Assembly (NCBI GenBank): GCA_030267965.1
Contig: BRYA01000439.1
Span: 1 to 64,000, forward strand
Direction: 5' to 3'
Source of the DNA: Triparma columacea
Lineage: Eukaryota > Sar > Bolidophyceae > Parmales > Triparmaceae
DNA: 64,000 bases
This document shows, in pieces, positions 54,032 to 64,000 of this stretch. Each line of letters begins with the position of its first letter. Within the stretch, counting starts at the first letter, position 1. The translations under genes were made by a program, and so were the position numbers. Below the pieces are notes generated by a model. That model did no database searches, had not been told where the DNA came from, and saw only the letters and a list, made by a program, of their open reading frames with translations.

Positions 54032-57000
54032 TTATTTTTTTTGAACTAGCGAAGAGATAATCTTTTGGCTGAGATTGTGGGTTACTTGGCTTTTCATTGA
54101 AGTGTTTGTACTTCTCGTCTCTCCTATGAATTGCTTTTGAAGTGTCTTTCGAAATCTCTCCTGACCCTCCTTTATGGTCTTTTTGAGTTCCTCCACCTTT
54201 GCCGCTTTGTACCTCTTCCACGCCTTTGCGCTTTCCTCGGTGAAGAACTTCTCTGCCCGCCTAAGCGCGGCGACAGTGGAACAGAGGACGATAACACCGG
54301 TAAGAAAGAGGAGGACTACATTGAAGGCGAAGGAGGCCACGGTTAGCTTGTAAAAAGTGCTCCCTGATGCCGCCAGACCGTGACTATCCCAGACGTTATC
54401 GCAAACAAGATTGCTAGCCCGGAAGCACATGCATTCTGAGATCCTTCCACTTTCAACTGCGACCGTCTCGTCCCCCGCACCCCGCAGAACAACGAAAACA
54501 TTGTTTATTCCCCCATCTTGGGAACTGCAGCAGCCGCAAGAGTATAGTAAGCCGTTTTCGGCCTCAAAAGGACAGCTTTGTGTAACCACCTCCTCCTCTT
54601 GGATGGTAGGAATTGACCACATCCGGCCATCGTCATATCCATAGAACATACCAGTTGCGTTTGACTTGAAATCTACAGGCAAGGAAACGCAATCGACAAC
54701 ATTATTTAGGATTCCCATGACGTTGTAATCGTGTTGCGCCGAAGTAGAGGAAGCCATGAAGAGGATCAATGAAGGAATGTAAGTGTAGACCACGTTCTGA
54801 AGGATGGCAGCAAAAGAGCACACCACAATACCCAAAAACGCAAGAAATGGAGAGGTCTGGCCTTGCGAAGCGTAAGAACCATCATAGCTGTCGTACCCTG
54901 CCCCGTAAAAGATGCAGAACCCAGAAACACCTAGCAATCCCATCGAGCACAACAGGGCGACGAAGTTGAGCTGGTAAGCCACCTTTCGGAGGATATCCAT
55001 GTTCGCGTACCCTTCGTCGGCCCCCCCCACCTTGCCGCCGGTCTGCACGTAACCTTTCTTCTTCCTCGTCAGGACGTATGCTGCATCTACGACGTCATCT
55101 TCGTCCGAAGAGGAAGTGCTTTCTTCATCCTCCATTTTGTTGTCCAGGTACCTCTTCGACTTCTTTGTCAACCTCCTTTCTCTTGCAGCAGTGCTCTTCT
55201 CTTTCACGACAACGGCCTTTCCCATATCACCAACGGCCTTTCCCATATCACCAACGAGCTTTCCCCTTCCTTTAAGAAGCTTCCCCATAAAATTCTCAGC
55301 GTCTCCGATTACGAACACTTTCCCGTCGGAGCCCCCCCTCTCTCGCCCTCCCGACCTCCAAAGTTTTACATCTTTCACGTCTTTCTTGTAAATTCTCTTA
55401 ACGTAAAATACCCAAATATGATCCCCGTAAATCGAAATTGTGCCACATAAAAGCATGAGAGGCATCAAGAATGGCAAGACATTTACCACAGGATTATCTT
55501 TGTCGTCAATTATAGTTGTCATTATGGCAACACCAAAGATGTACAGCGTCGAGTAGGCGAGAAGGAGGGCCATCTTGTTGGTCCTTTTGTCAAAGTGAGG
55601 TGGGTGCAAGTGGGTAGTTATGACAAAGACAGCCTGGATGAGGAAGTCAATGAGGACGGTCGAAAATTCCGTCTCAACAAACGTGGACACAAATGTCAAG
55701 CCAACGCCCACCCCAAATGAGGCACGCTCAGCAGTTGTATCGACAAGGGACTGGGAGTGCATGCGCATCTCGAGAATGACTTGGTCACTTTTCCAGTCAA
55801 AGAAGTTTCGTTTTGCCTCGATGCAATCGAGCTTCTTGTCAACCCGAATGAACCTGATCGCCATAGGCAGATATAAACAGATAGCCACAACCGCAACGAC
55901 CATTAGCACGTTGTGTTCAGAAGTATAGCACGCGACTTCCTCCTGTTCTCCGAATCCGAATGAGAAGTCAAAGACCGTCGTGCCATTCGCGGTACCTGCT
56001 TGTTCCTGTAAGAACGGATCGAAGTCGTCAGCTGCACCTCCGCCATCGTCGTCGTCATCGTCACCATCACCGACGACTGTTTCAGAGAGAACGCTCTCCC
56101 CAGTAAGTTCGCTTTTTTGGCAGCGAAAGATTTTCAGGAGATTGGAATTAATTGGAATGGCCAAAAAGCCACTGCAAAGCTCGCAGTAAATACTGATAAA
56201 TTTCCACGCTCCCTGGTAGCGCGTGTTGGATGGATACATGAACTTAGCGAATTCCAGATACTCCTGCACCGTGAAGATGAAAAGAAAAAGGAAAACGAAA
56301 CAGGTTACCACGACGAAGATTGCTGTGAAGGGAATGTCGGGAAGGATAATCATAACATTGACGAAATTATCCATAAAGTTCGCAACGACTTCGTAAGAAA
56401 TCGGCGCCTCAACATTTTTGAAAGCAAACGCGCTTCGCTGGAGGAATAATGCCAGTTGAAGGAGCTGGAGAGCACGCAATTCGTAGTAGTTGACTTTCTC
56501 CTGAAATCTGCTGGCCATCACCACAAATTTCGAGGTCTTTGATTTTTCGATCGCGCTATTCTCGTCGTTGTATACAATGATGCCCTCTGTTTCACCGCTT
56601 CCTTCCTCTTCACAAGTGAACAATCCCCTCCCAACACACAGCCCATCGTACTGCTGGGCGTATTTCAGCTTGTGTCGCACAACCTTTGAGCTGCTCGTAT
56701 ATAAGTATTTGCCAAGGCAAGTGATATTGTTTATTGGATCCTCATGAAAGGTTGGACATATAGACCACAGGTACGGATGCTTCCAGTGCAGCGTGTTGAT
56801 AACGAATATTTCATTTGAGGTCACAAGGTATCCAAACCCTCCGTGGGCCATACATTTGAGTATCGTCGCCCCGTCTTTGCCGATGCGAGCCGACTTCCAT
56901 ACCTTCTTGAAGGGTCTGTTCTTGTTGTTTCCTTTGGGACCAGAATGTATTTCCTCGGGATAGTTCTCAACCAGACTTCCAGTCCCGTTCTCCCCAACTA

Positions 57001-58858
57001 GTGCTAAATCCGAATCGAATTCGAGAAGGTGAACGTAGTTTTGGCAGCAAACCATGAAAAGATCATCCACGACAGCAAAGCAAATTATTTCAGGAACCGA
57101 TTTTCCTCCCAGAGCCTTTCCGACGATCCTTCCGCGCTCCTTTTCAAACGCCAAGATACCTCCAAACTTTGTAACGATAAACCCCGCGTTGTTAAACACT
57201 GGCTCTTCTGGTGTTGCAATCCCACAAATTTCGGACGCCACCTTCATACGCCACAGTTGCTTGCCGTTGGCAAGGGACACGGCGTACAGCGTACCCTCGC
57301 CGGTGCGGAGATTCATGCAAGAAGCATACAGGGTGTTTGGTGTCGGATCATGGTGAAAGCAGGTAACTTCTTGATTCGTAGTCGCCGTCGATTGATTCCA
57401 CAGGCTTTTCCCTTCCTGGATGTCAACGCAGTCAATCTTACCATTTTTGTAACCAATCACGACTGTCTGCCCGATGGCCAACGTAGTAGTTGGCTGACTT
57501 TCCCCTTTGATGTTCCAAAGCTCAACCCCTTTTCGGTTGGTACAACGGACAGTGAAGTCATTAGCCGCGGTCACCACCGTTGAGGACTCCGTCACGCAAA
57601 TGGCAATGAGCTCACGCTTGTGTCTGAGGTTTGCGTAGAGCTGGTACTCAGTCTTTAAGTCGTACACTGCAACAGTTCCAGAGTCGTAGCCGAGAGCAGC
57701 AACAGACGGTGATATGGCCGTCTCTGTCACATTTTTTTTTGCCTCATCTTTCCAGATTAAACTCCCCGTTTCGTAACTAACATAAAAGACGCTTCCAAAG
57801 TGAGAAGAGAAGATGACTGACTCTCCATCAAACTCCACTGTCTCCACCTCCGTACTTGCCAGCTTGTTCTCCCATACTATTGAGCCTGTTGTAGTATTCC
57901 ATAACTGCACAACCTTGCCATCTCCGCAAGAAAGCACAGTATCAAGACCAGAGCACATCTCAACTTCATTCACTGCGAAAGTGAATAGCGTTGGCATTAA
58001 TTGGGTTACAATGGGCAAGCCAATGATATGCACACAACAACAAAAATATTGCCGAGGATACTGAGGACCTTCATTCTACCCATTCTCACCTCTTCCAAAC
58101 GTCACACCTTGCCACAAGATGCTGCCATCCACGCAGCTCCAACACACGACTAATCCATCAGCAGAACCAGTCACGACGTATTTTGTGTCCAGATCTATAG
58201 AATTCACCTGGGAATCGCGATTTGACGACCAAAGCACATTGCCGTCACCAAATGCCTGCCTCAGAACAACGTCACCACCCCTTGTGCCGTAAGCGATGTT
58301 GTCGTTGCCGTCATCTTTCAAGCAAGTTATGCAAGCATCATTTGAGACATTCGTTGGCGTGTCGCTCCACAGAATCTCACCATTAAGCAGCGAAATAGAA
58401 ATGACGTGCCCTCGAACAGAGGTTGCAAGGAGGGTGTGCTCAAAGATGATCATTTTGGTGATCCGTGACTTAGAAATCTGCTTCGACCAGAAAACGGCTC
58501 CGTCGGTCAGCCAGAAGCTCGCCAATCTTCCGTTCTCCATCATTACAAACAAGAAATAGTCTGTCGCAACCAAACTCACAACCCCACTCTTCATGGTTTT
58601 GCTCCAGAATAAATTCCCGGTCTTCGTCGCCCGGACAACTACCACATTATTATCGTCACAACAAGCTATTATGTCCAAGCCGGGATTCATGGACAAACAT
58701 CTGATGTTCCCTGCACCTGAGGGATAAATCATGGAGATCTCCCCCGTCTCCGAATTGAGCGCCCTGATGGTCCTACCTTTGCAACAAAAACAAAGGGGAG
58801 TCTCATGGCTAGCATGGATGATATTGTTTGCAGCGGTCTGCGTGTAATCTGTGGCCAT
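54032..58858 (-). CDS. Beta-propeller (PQQ/WD-like) fused to a multi-pass membrane domain
   Basis: Two exons on the minus strand, 58858-58090 and 57972-54032 (phase 1, TTTCGCAG acceptor), give 1569 residues. The frame continues upstream only to a GTG, so the ATG at 58858 is used. The first 620 residues are a chain of quinoprotein/WD-like blades, each with a G-x-x-x-W motif (GNLFWSK, GAVFWSK, GEILWSD, GSILWQG, GSIVWEN, GKQLWRM). A membrane region follows with about nine hydrophobic segments (such as TAIFVVVTCFVFLFLFIF, VVAVVAICLYLPMAIRF, FAFNVVLLFLTGVIVLC). An Asp/Gly linker (GDGDDDDDDGGGAADD) and a duplicated GDMGKAV lie between segments. The C-terminus is a basic coiled coil. The family is unrecognised. 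A large membrane sensor is a guess. Confidence 0.82.
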
Positions 58859-59088
58859 TGTCTTACAATTCAAAGATGGAAAACTCGATTCTAAAATCCC
58901 CAAATCCCTTGTCGACACTTTTCGAGGTCTCCACGTTCAGTACTTCCCGAACAACGTAGGCCAAAGGTCGAGGGGGTGTGTGAGAATTCCTCTCTATTTC
59001 AAGCAGGTCTTCCTAAAACTATCCGAAATATTATTTGGGAGGGTCTCTCTCGGACTTTGATCTGTTGTGGATTGTGGAATCCTGACAG

Positions 59089-60837
59089 ATGAAGTCTCCC
59101 TCCCCAACCCTCCGGATTGGAAGGGAATCGATAAGTCCGACTGCTTCGTTGACTTCAAATCCGGTGGACTTCATTTTTGCTGACAGTAAGCCTCCCTATG
59201 TGAAAAATGGAGACAAGGCAAGGAGTTTCGGGACTTCTGGAAGATTTCCTCAGAGTCAACCCCAACAAATACATTACCCCATTCCGAAATACAGCAACTA
59301 CAGTGGGGTCGGAGGGGAGCTCTACGACATGACGGGGCGTTCGTGTGATGATGGTGCATTCTTTGCAGGACAGGTTGCTGGTGGGCACCCCCCTCTTCAT
59401 CACCTCCATTCCACGAGTCCCTCAAGACCGACTCCTCCCGGTGATTCGCCCAGTGCTACTAGGTGGGAGGGCACAGCTAGCGTGAGCTCAAGTAGGAGGG
59501 TGTCGGATGCGAGGGCAGAGATGAGGTCTTCAAGGTACGAGGGAAGGAGAGCCAGGTGGATCACCGAGACAGAGGAGAAAAAGGCCGAGGAGGAGCGAAG
59601 GAATAAGGAAGCGATGGCAAGGAAGGCGAGGGAGGCAGATATGGCGCGTTTGGAGGATGAAATGAGACACAACCACAAGAAGGAGGGCCTGATGATGATG
59701 GAGAAGAACGCCTTCACACTGGATAGCCCCAAGGCAATCCTCTACTCGATGAGGAGGTACTGCCTAAGTAAGCCGGTTCATAAGTTCAAGGATCTCTTCA
59801 TGCAATACGATGAAGACGGAAACGGTACGCTGGACTTTGAAGAGATCCATCACGGAATTCAGAGGATGGGCTACGATATTGATATAGATAGGGCCACCGA
59901 GGTCATGAAGATGATTGATCTGGACGGGAATGAGTGCCTCGACTTTGCCGAGTTCCGATGTGCCATCTTGGACGAGAGGATTGCGAAAGATTTTGAAGAG
60001 CACGAGAGAAGGATGTACAACGACTGCAAGCTGCAGGATGAGTATAGGGAAAGGTGCATGCAGGAGCCGTACTCCGCGTCTGTAATTGGTCCTGCGTGCA
60101 AGGCGAAGCCCTCAAAGGGGCACTTGTACCACTTTGAGCTCCTGAAAGAGATGAAGGAGGGAATGCGTCCGATGATGACAACCAAGGAGATGACCGTTGT
60201 CGACCTCGAGAAGAAGCGCTTGCAGTTGCAAGAGGAGCTCGCCGAGGAGAAGAGATTAGAAACCATTGCTCACGGAAAAAAAGATTCTGCTCAAAAAAAA
60301 GAATTTCTCGAGAATATGGACCAGAAGTTCAAGAACCTCCGACAAGCCTTTTCGAAGATGGACAAGGACAGCTCAGGGGCACTTGACAGCGAGGAGATGA
60401 AACAGGTTTGCTTCGAATTGAACCTGCCCGAGAGCTGGGTCGGAGCTCTGATAGAAGACTCCGACATCGACGGGGACGGGGAGATCAGCTACACAGAATT
60501 TGTCAAGGCATTAACGCACAAAAGTCATGTGGCAGCAGAGGAGGAGGTCTTTCCCGGCGACAGCAGCCCCGAGAGCTCCGTGTCGGAGCACCACTTGTTC
60601 GGAGATGTCGCAGGCAACTTTAATTTCAGGGAGGGCCCGCCTGTCCCTGCCGCTATGCCCAAGGCGGGGGGGTGGGACACTCGCACGAGACAATATAAAT
60701 CGAAGAAGCCGCTGTTGTTCAACGCCCACGCCAGTCACATAGACCACGGCGCAGTGCTGGAGGACGGCGTGACAGCACTGTGCACGAGGCCGTTGAGCTA
60801 CAACGTTAAGGCGACAGCACCAAATTTTCTGAAATGA
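59089..60837 (+). CDS. Protein with four canonical EF-hands
   Basis: Single exon, 582 residues. A Ser/Pro-rich N-terminus is followed by a Lys/Glu/Arg helix (KKAEEERRNKEAMARKARE), then two EF-hand pairs. Loops: DEDGNGTLDFEE, DLDGNECLDFAE, DKDSSGALDSEE and DIDGDGEISYTE, all with the expected Asp/Glu ligands and Gly or Asn at position 6 (the third has Ser-Gly). The pairs are separated by about 130 residues containing MTVVDLEKKRLQLQEE. The C-terminal segment ends with LSYNVKATAPNFLK. The layout resembles ciliary or cytoskeletal EF-hand proteins. The target is unknown. It is divergent from the propeller gene with 230 bases between starts. Confidence 0.88.
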   Translation: MKSPSPTLRIGRESISPTASLTSNPVDFIFADSKPPYVKNGDKARSFGTSGRFPQSQPQQIHYPIPKYSNYSGVGGELYDMTGRSCDDGAFFAGQVAGGHPPLHHLHSTSPSRPTPPGDSPSATRWEGTASVSSSRRVSDARAEMRSSRYEGRRARWITETEEKKAEEERRNKEAMARKAREADMARLEDEMRHNHKKEGLMMMEKNAFTLDSPKAILYSMRRYCLSKPVHKFKDLFMQYDEDGNGTLDFEEIHHGIQRMGYDIDIDRATEVMKMIDLDGNECLDFAEFRCAILDERIAKDFEEHERRMYNDCKLQDEYRERCMQEPYSASVIGPACKAKPSKGHLYHFELLKEMKEGMRPMMTTKEMTVVDLEKKRLQLQEELAEEKRLETIAHGKKDSAQKKEFLENMDQKFKNLRQAFSKMDKDSSGALDSEEMKQVCFELNLPESWVGALIEDSDIDGDGEISYTEFVKALTHKSHVAAEEEVFPGDSSPESSVSEHHLFGDVAGNFNFREGPPVPAAMPKAGGWDTRTRQYKSKKPLLFNAHASHIDHGAVLEDGVTALCTRPLSYNVKATAPNFLK

Positions 60838-61178
60838 AAAGGAAGAGATGGGGGGGGTGACGTGTGTTATGAGAAGAAAGAAGCTATTTTTGTATCCGCA
60901 ACAAACATCAGCTATGGTAGCAGAAGCTTCTCTTTTTTGTGAGCTTATATGAGTGTGTGACCTTTTTTCGCCCAACCTTTCCCCCTCTTGCCCCCTCCCC
61001 CCTCTCCCCACCCCCTTCCTCCCCCCCCTCCCCCCTTCCGTCTCAACTATTCCCTCCTCCTAACAAATTGACCAGCACCCCCAAACTACTAGTTCTATCT
61101 ATCAGTTATCAAATGTTCGTGGCTGCTCTTATTTCAAGCGCCGCCTTTCTTCTTTCTCCTCCATCTTCTCATATATCT
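60838..61178. other. 3' intergenic region between convergent genes
   Basis: About 340 bases between two stops. It contains a C/T-rich tract (60965-61065). No gene seen; probably the two 3' UTRs. Confidence 0.5.
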
Positions 61179-63164
61179 TCAACCCCACCAGCTGGGCTTA
61201 TACGAATACTGTCCCCTCCTGTAATTGTGCTGCGCCCCATACCCGTTCGCTGCCCCGTATCCCTTCGCCGCCCCGTACCCGTTACCGTTACCTCCGTAGA
61301 CTCCGTGCGCCCTGCTGTACCCTCCCGCCTGCGGCCTGCGCTTGTTTCCTGCTCTAGGGTTGTTGGAGGATGGTTCCCGCCCGGGGCGGTGGGGCTTGTT
61401 GGCGTAGGATGCCTTGGGGGCCGCGGAGTACTTAACGCCCCCATTGGGCCGGGCGCCGGCTGCCCTATTGTTGGACGGGCGGGGTGGTAAGTCGCTGGCC
61501 TTCTTCTCGGGCCTGTCATTTCTCTGGTTCTTCTGCTGGTTCTGCTTGATTGGCGTCAAGGCCTTGCGGACGGGGGCGCTAGAGTTGCTGCTCTCGCGCC
61601 TCGTAGGCTTTTCAGAATGATTTCTGGCACCCTTGACGACCTCGGCGGCTCCTCCCTTGGCCTTGATGGGCATGGGGGACTTGGCTGCGATGGGAGCCTT
61701 GTTTTCCTCCTCAGAAACCGAAGCCAGTCCGTTGGGGTTGTTCTTCTTCTGAATGGCCTCCTTCCTGTCGCGCGCTGATACGGGCCAGGCTTCGGGGGAC
61801 TTGGGACGACTATCGGGGTAGCAGGGCTTGGGGAGTGCCGCGGAAATGCGGCGCTTGGGTCCGTGGGGGACCTTGATGGTCTCCATCAGGTCAATGGGCC
61901 GGTGGGACTCCGGGGCCACGGACCCATACCCCCCGGGCTTCATGTACTTCTGCACCTCGGGGGAGTTGAGGAGGTCCTTGGCGGAGGGCCTGGACCGCGC
62001 GTTCACGCGCATGAGCTTGGAAAGGACGGTGGACATCTCGTAGCTGTAGCACCTGGGGATGGACTTGTAGCGTCCGGCCATGACGGCGCGCTTGAGCTGG
62101 GGGAAGGAATCTCCGAGGAAAGGAGGGTGGAGGGCACAGAGCTCGTAGATGAGGCACCCGAGGGCCCACATATCCGAGGACTCGTTGTATGGCTTGTTGG
62201 CCCATATCTCGGGGCTCATGTAGTAGGGGGTACCGATCTGGGTCTTGAGGAGGCCGTGCTTCATCCTACGACGAGCGAAGTGAGTGGGGTTTAGCGAGAA
62301 GCGGGAAGGTTTGCGCTAGTAGGTGCGTTCGGAGTCGCCGCTTCACGACATTGATATCTGCCCATTCTCACCTCTTGGAGACGTTCATGTCCCCAATCTT
62401 GATGGTCCCATCGTCGCAAAGGAAACAGTTCGCAGGCTTGAGGTCGCGGTGGCATATCTTCTTGCTGTGCAGGTGGCTCAGCGCCTCGAGGCACTGGATC
62501 AGGTACGCCCAGATGACCTTCTCGTCGATGTACTGCCGGCGCTTCTTGTAGCGCTCGACCTTCTCGGCGAGGTCGCCGTAGGAGCAGTATTCCATTATGA
62601 TGCACAGCTCGGTGTCGCCGCGGTCGAGGAAGGCCTCGAGGAAACCGACGACGTCTGCGAAGGGTGAGACGGAGTGGGTGTAATTGGGTGAGGTTTGTTC
62701 GGGGTGTGTCCTATGGGGGCTTGACCAAGGGGGGGGGAGTTATCGGAGGAAGAGAGGGACCAGGCAGGTGTGGCGAACAGAACTCGCCATCAGGCAACTT
62801 ACACGGATGCTTGACGCTGGAAAGGAAACGTATCTCATTAAGAGTATCAGCAATCTCAGACTGCGAAGGGGGGGGGGAGGTAGGGGTTGTTAAAAAATGA
62901 TTTTAGGGGAATTAGAAGGAAACGGAACTCACCTGCTTCATCTTACTGATATTGACGCGCTTCAGAGCGTACGTCTTTCCATCAGCTCTCCGCTGAACCT
63001 GAAATGTGGGGAGACAAAAAAAGGTCAAGGCCGGGGTGTGAGGGGGGAGGGGGCTGGAATTTGAAGGACTGAGGAAGGGGGAGCGTTTAATTACGAACCT
63101 TCGTCACAGAAGCGAACGCGCCGGCCCCCAATTTCCCCACGACTTTGAAATCCTTCATCGGCAT
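61179..63164 (-). CDS. NEK-family (NIMA-related) protein kinase
   Basis: Five exons on the minus strand: 63164-63099, 62998-62933, 62860-62803, 62654-62372, 62265-61179; 519 residues. The first donor is GTTCGT, unusual for this genome. Kinase motifs: GKLGAGAFASV, ALKRVNI with Lys35, alpha-C Glu53, HRDLKPAN (132-139), IGDMNVSKR (DMN in place of DFG, a variant found in several protist NEKs), GTPYYMSPEIW and SSDMWALGCLIYEL. The typical NEK activation segment is complete. The C-terminal 250 residues are Lys/Pro/Asn-rich and end in a Gly/Tyr-rich stretch (NYRRGQYSYKPSWWG). NEKs control cilium length, disassembly and mitosis. With CEP90 in the same window, a ciliary role is plausible. Confidence 0.92.
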
Positions 63165-63480
63165 GATGAAGAGGAATAGTATAATTTGGAGTTGCTAAAA
63201 GCTTTACCAACGTTCTCTTTCCTCTGCCGGGACAACACCGGAGAGATCTGAGGAAAGTCAGTCGGTCACTTTTCATTGGGAAAAAGTGAGTCCATACGCG
63301 GCGGTTGCGCCACGTACGTCTACGTGGAGCTTTGTTGATCTGTTTGACTCGAGAGACGGGCTGCCGNNNNNNNNNNNNNNNNNNNNNNNNNNNNNCCGGG
63401 TGGCAGCGGTTCCTCGTATCATGGGTCTCGAGAGTATGGGATTCATTTAGGGAGGGCCCTGGGGCTGACTGCACAAGCAG
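63165..63480. other. Upstream region of the NEK gene, with gap
   Basis: About 316 bases without a recognised gene, including the promoter of the NEK gene and a run of 29 N. Sequence to the right of the gap begins the repeat block. Confidence 0.4.
63367..63395. other. Assembly gap (29 N)
   Basis: Run of N next to the tandem-repeat block, where assembly is expected to be difficult. Confidence 0.98.
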
Positions 63481-64000
63481 GGAAGGCTCACAAGGGTGTA
63501 GCTTCCATTTGTGTCGAGAACACTGCTGCAGGGCAGCGGGCTTTCGTTCCCTCTTGTCTTGGGATATTGTTACTACTCTATCTAGGCAAGCTCCTATTAT
63601 GGATGGGCCCCTTTGCCGAAAGGGGGGCCAGGGACTTGAGGGTCTGGTAATTTTCGACCCTCCCATGGAAGGCTCGCACGGGCGTAGCTTCCATTTGTGT
63701 CGAGAACACTGCTGCAGGGCAGCGTGCTCTCCGGTTGGATGCCGTCGATATTTTGACGTTCCCTCTTGTGTTGAGATATTGTTACTAATTTATCTGCACA
63801 AGCTGCTACGGATGGGCCCTTTGCCGAAAGGGGGGGCCAGGGACTTTAGGGTCTGGTATCTTTCGACCCTTCCAGGGAAGGCGCGCATGGGCGTAGCTTC
63901 CATTTGTGTCGAGAACACTGCTGCAGGGCAGCGCGCTCTCCGGTTGGATGCCGTCGATATTCTGACGTTCCCTCTTGTGTTGGGATATTGTTACTACTTT
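63481..64000. repeat. Tandem repeat block of about 190-210-bp units at right edge
   Basis: Units starting with GGAAGGC at 63481, 63667 and 63876 share GTAGCTTCCATTTGTGTCGA, then GAACACTGCTGCAGGGCAGC, GTTCCCTCTTG, GGGATATTGTTACTA, GGATGGGCCC, CCGAAAGGGGG, CCAGGGACTT and TTTCGACCCT. Units differ by short insertions (a GTTGGATGCCGTCGATATT segment is present in the second and third only). The block reaches the window end. No protein-coding frame runs through it. It is probably a satellite or subrepeat array. Confidence 0.85.

Overview
The window is nuclear DNA of a compact, GC-rich protist genome. It carries about 26 protein-coding genes on both strands, with roughly 48 short spliceosomal introns, mostly 70-270 bases. 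About three quarters of the donors start GTGAG and most acceptors are CGCAG or similar. Two predicted proteins, a ferredoxin and a 2-oxoglutarate oxygenase, begin with a signal peptide followed by a Phe-containing motif resembling the plastid presequence of algae with secondary plastids. Several genes look ciliary or centriolar. A photosynthetic, flagellated stramenopile (ochrophyte, perhaps Bolidophyceae/Parmales) fits best; this is inference. Two short runs of N (17836-17866 and 63367-63395) show a gapped assembly.

Layout. 1-700: traces of a broken membrane-protein gene running off the left edge. 1.5-9.5 kb: a charged protein of unknown function, an MBOAT acyltransferase, and a coiled-coil/ankyrin/WW protein. 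10-15.6 kb: a 1765-residue IQ-motif/WW scaffold, divergent from the ankyrin/WW gene. 15.7-24 kb: mitochondrial carrier, selenocysteine elongation factor (EFSec), a 2OG-Fe(II) oxygenase-like protein, a glutathione transferase and a catalytically truncated acyl-CoA-synthetase-like protein. 24.3-31 kb: CEP90/PIBF1, plastid ferredoxin, an unknown protein and a TKL kinase. 31-36.5 kb: a large Cys-rich membrane receptor-like protein, a possible small membrane protein and a SET protein. 36.6-37.1 kb: a very AT-rich island. 37-46 kb: VPS9-domain Rab5 GEF, secreted GH3 glycosidase, membrane-anchored cathepsin X/Z and a DA2/SIP5-type RING protein. 46-54 kb: two unknown membrane proteins, an EF-hand protein and a kinesin-like protein with a degenerate motor. 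54-63 kb: beta-propeller/multi-pass membrane protein, four-EF-hand protein and a NEK-family kinase. 63.4-64 kb: tandem repeats running off the right edge.

There are no operons. Genes are packed tightly, often in divergent pairs sharing 60-500 bases of upstream DNA. Cooperation is only loosely inferable. CEP90, NEK, the IQ/WW and ANK/WW scaffolds, the EF-hand proteins and the pseudo-kinesin would suit cilium or basal-body biology. Cathepsin X, GH3, VPS9 and the MBOAT enzyme suit endomembrane functions. The most notable observations are an introner-like family of introns with shared ends and internal hairpins, an EFSec with a duplicated C-terminal module, a kinesin with a lost P-loop, an acyl-CoA-synthetase-like protein lacking its catalytic core, and a centromere-like AT island.
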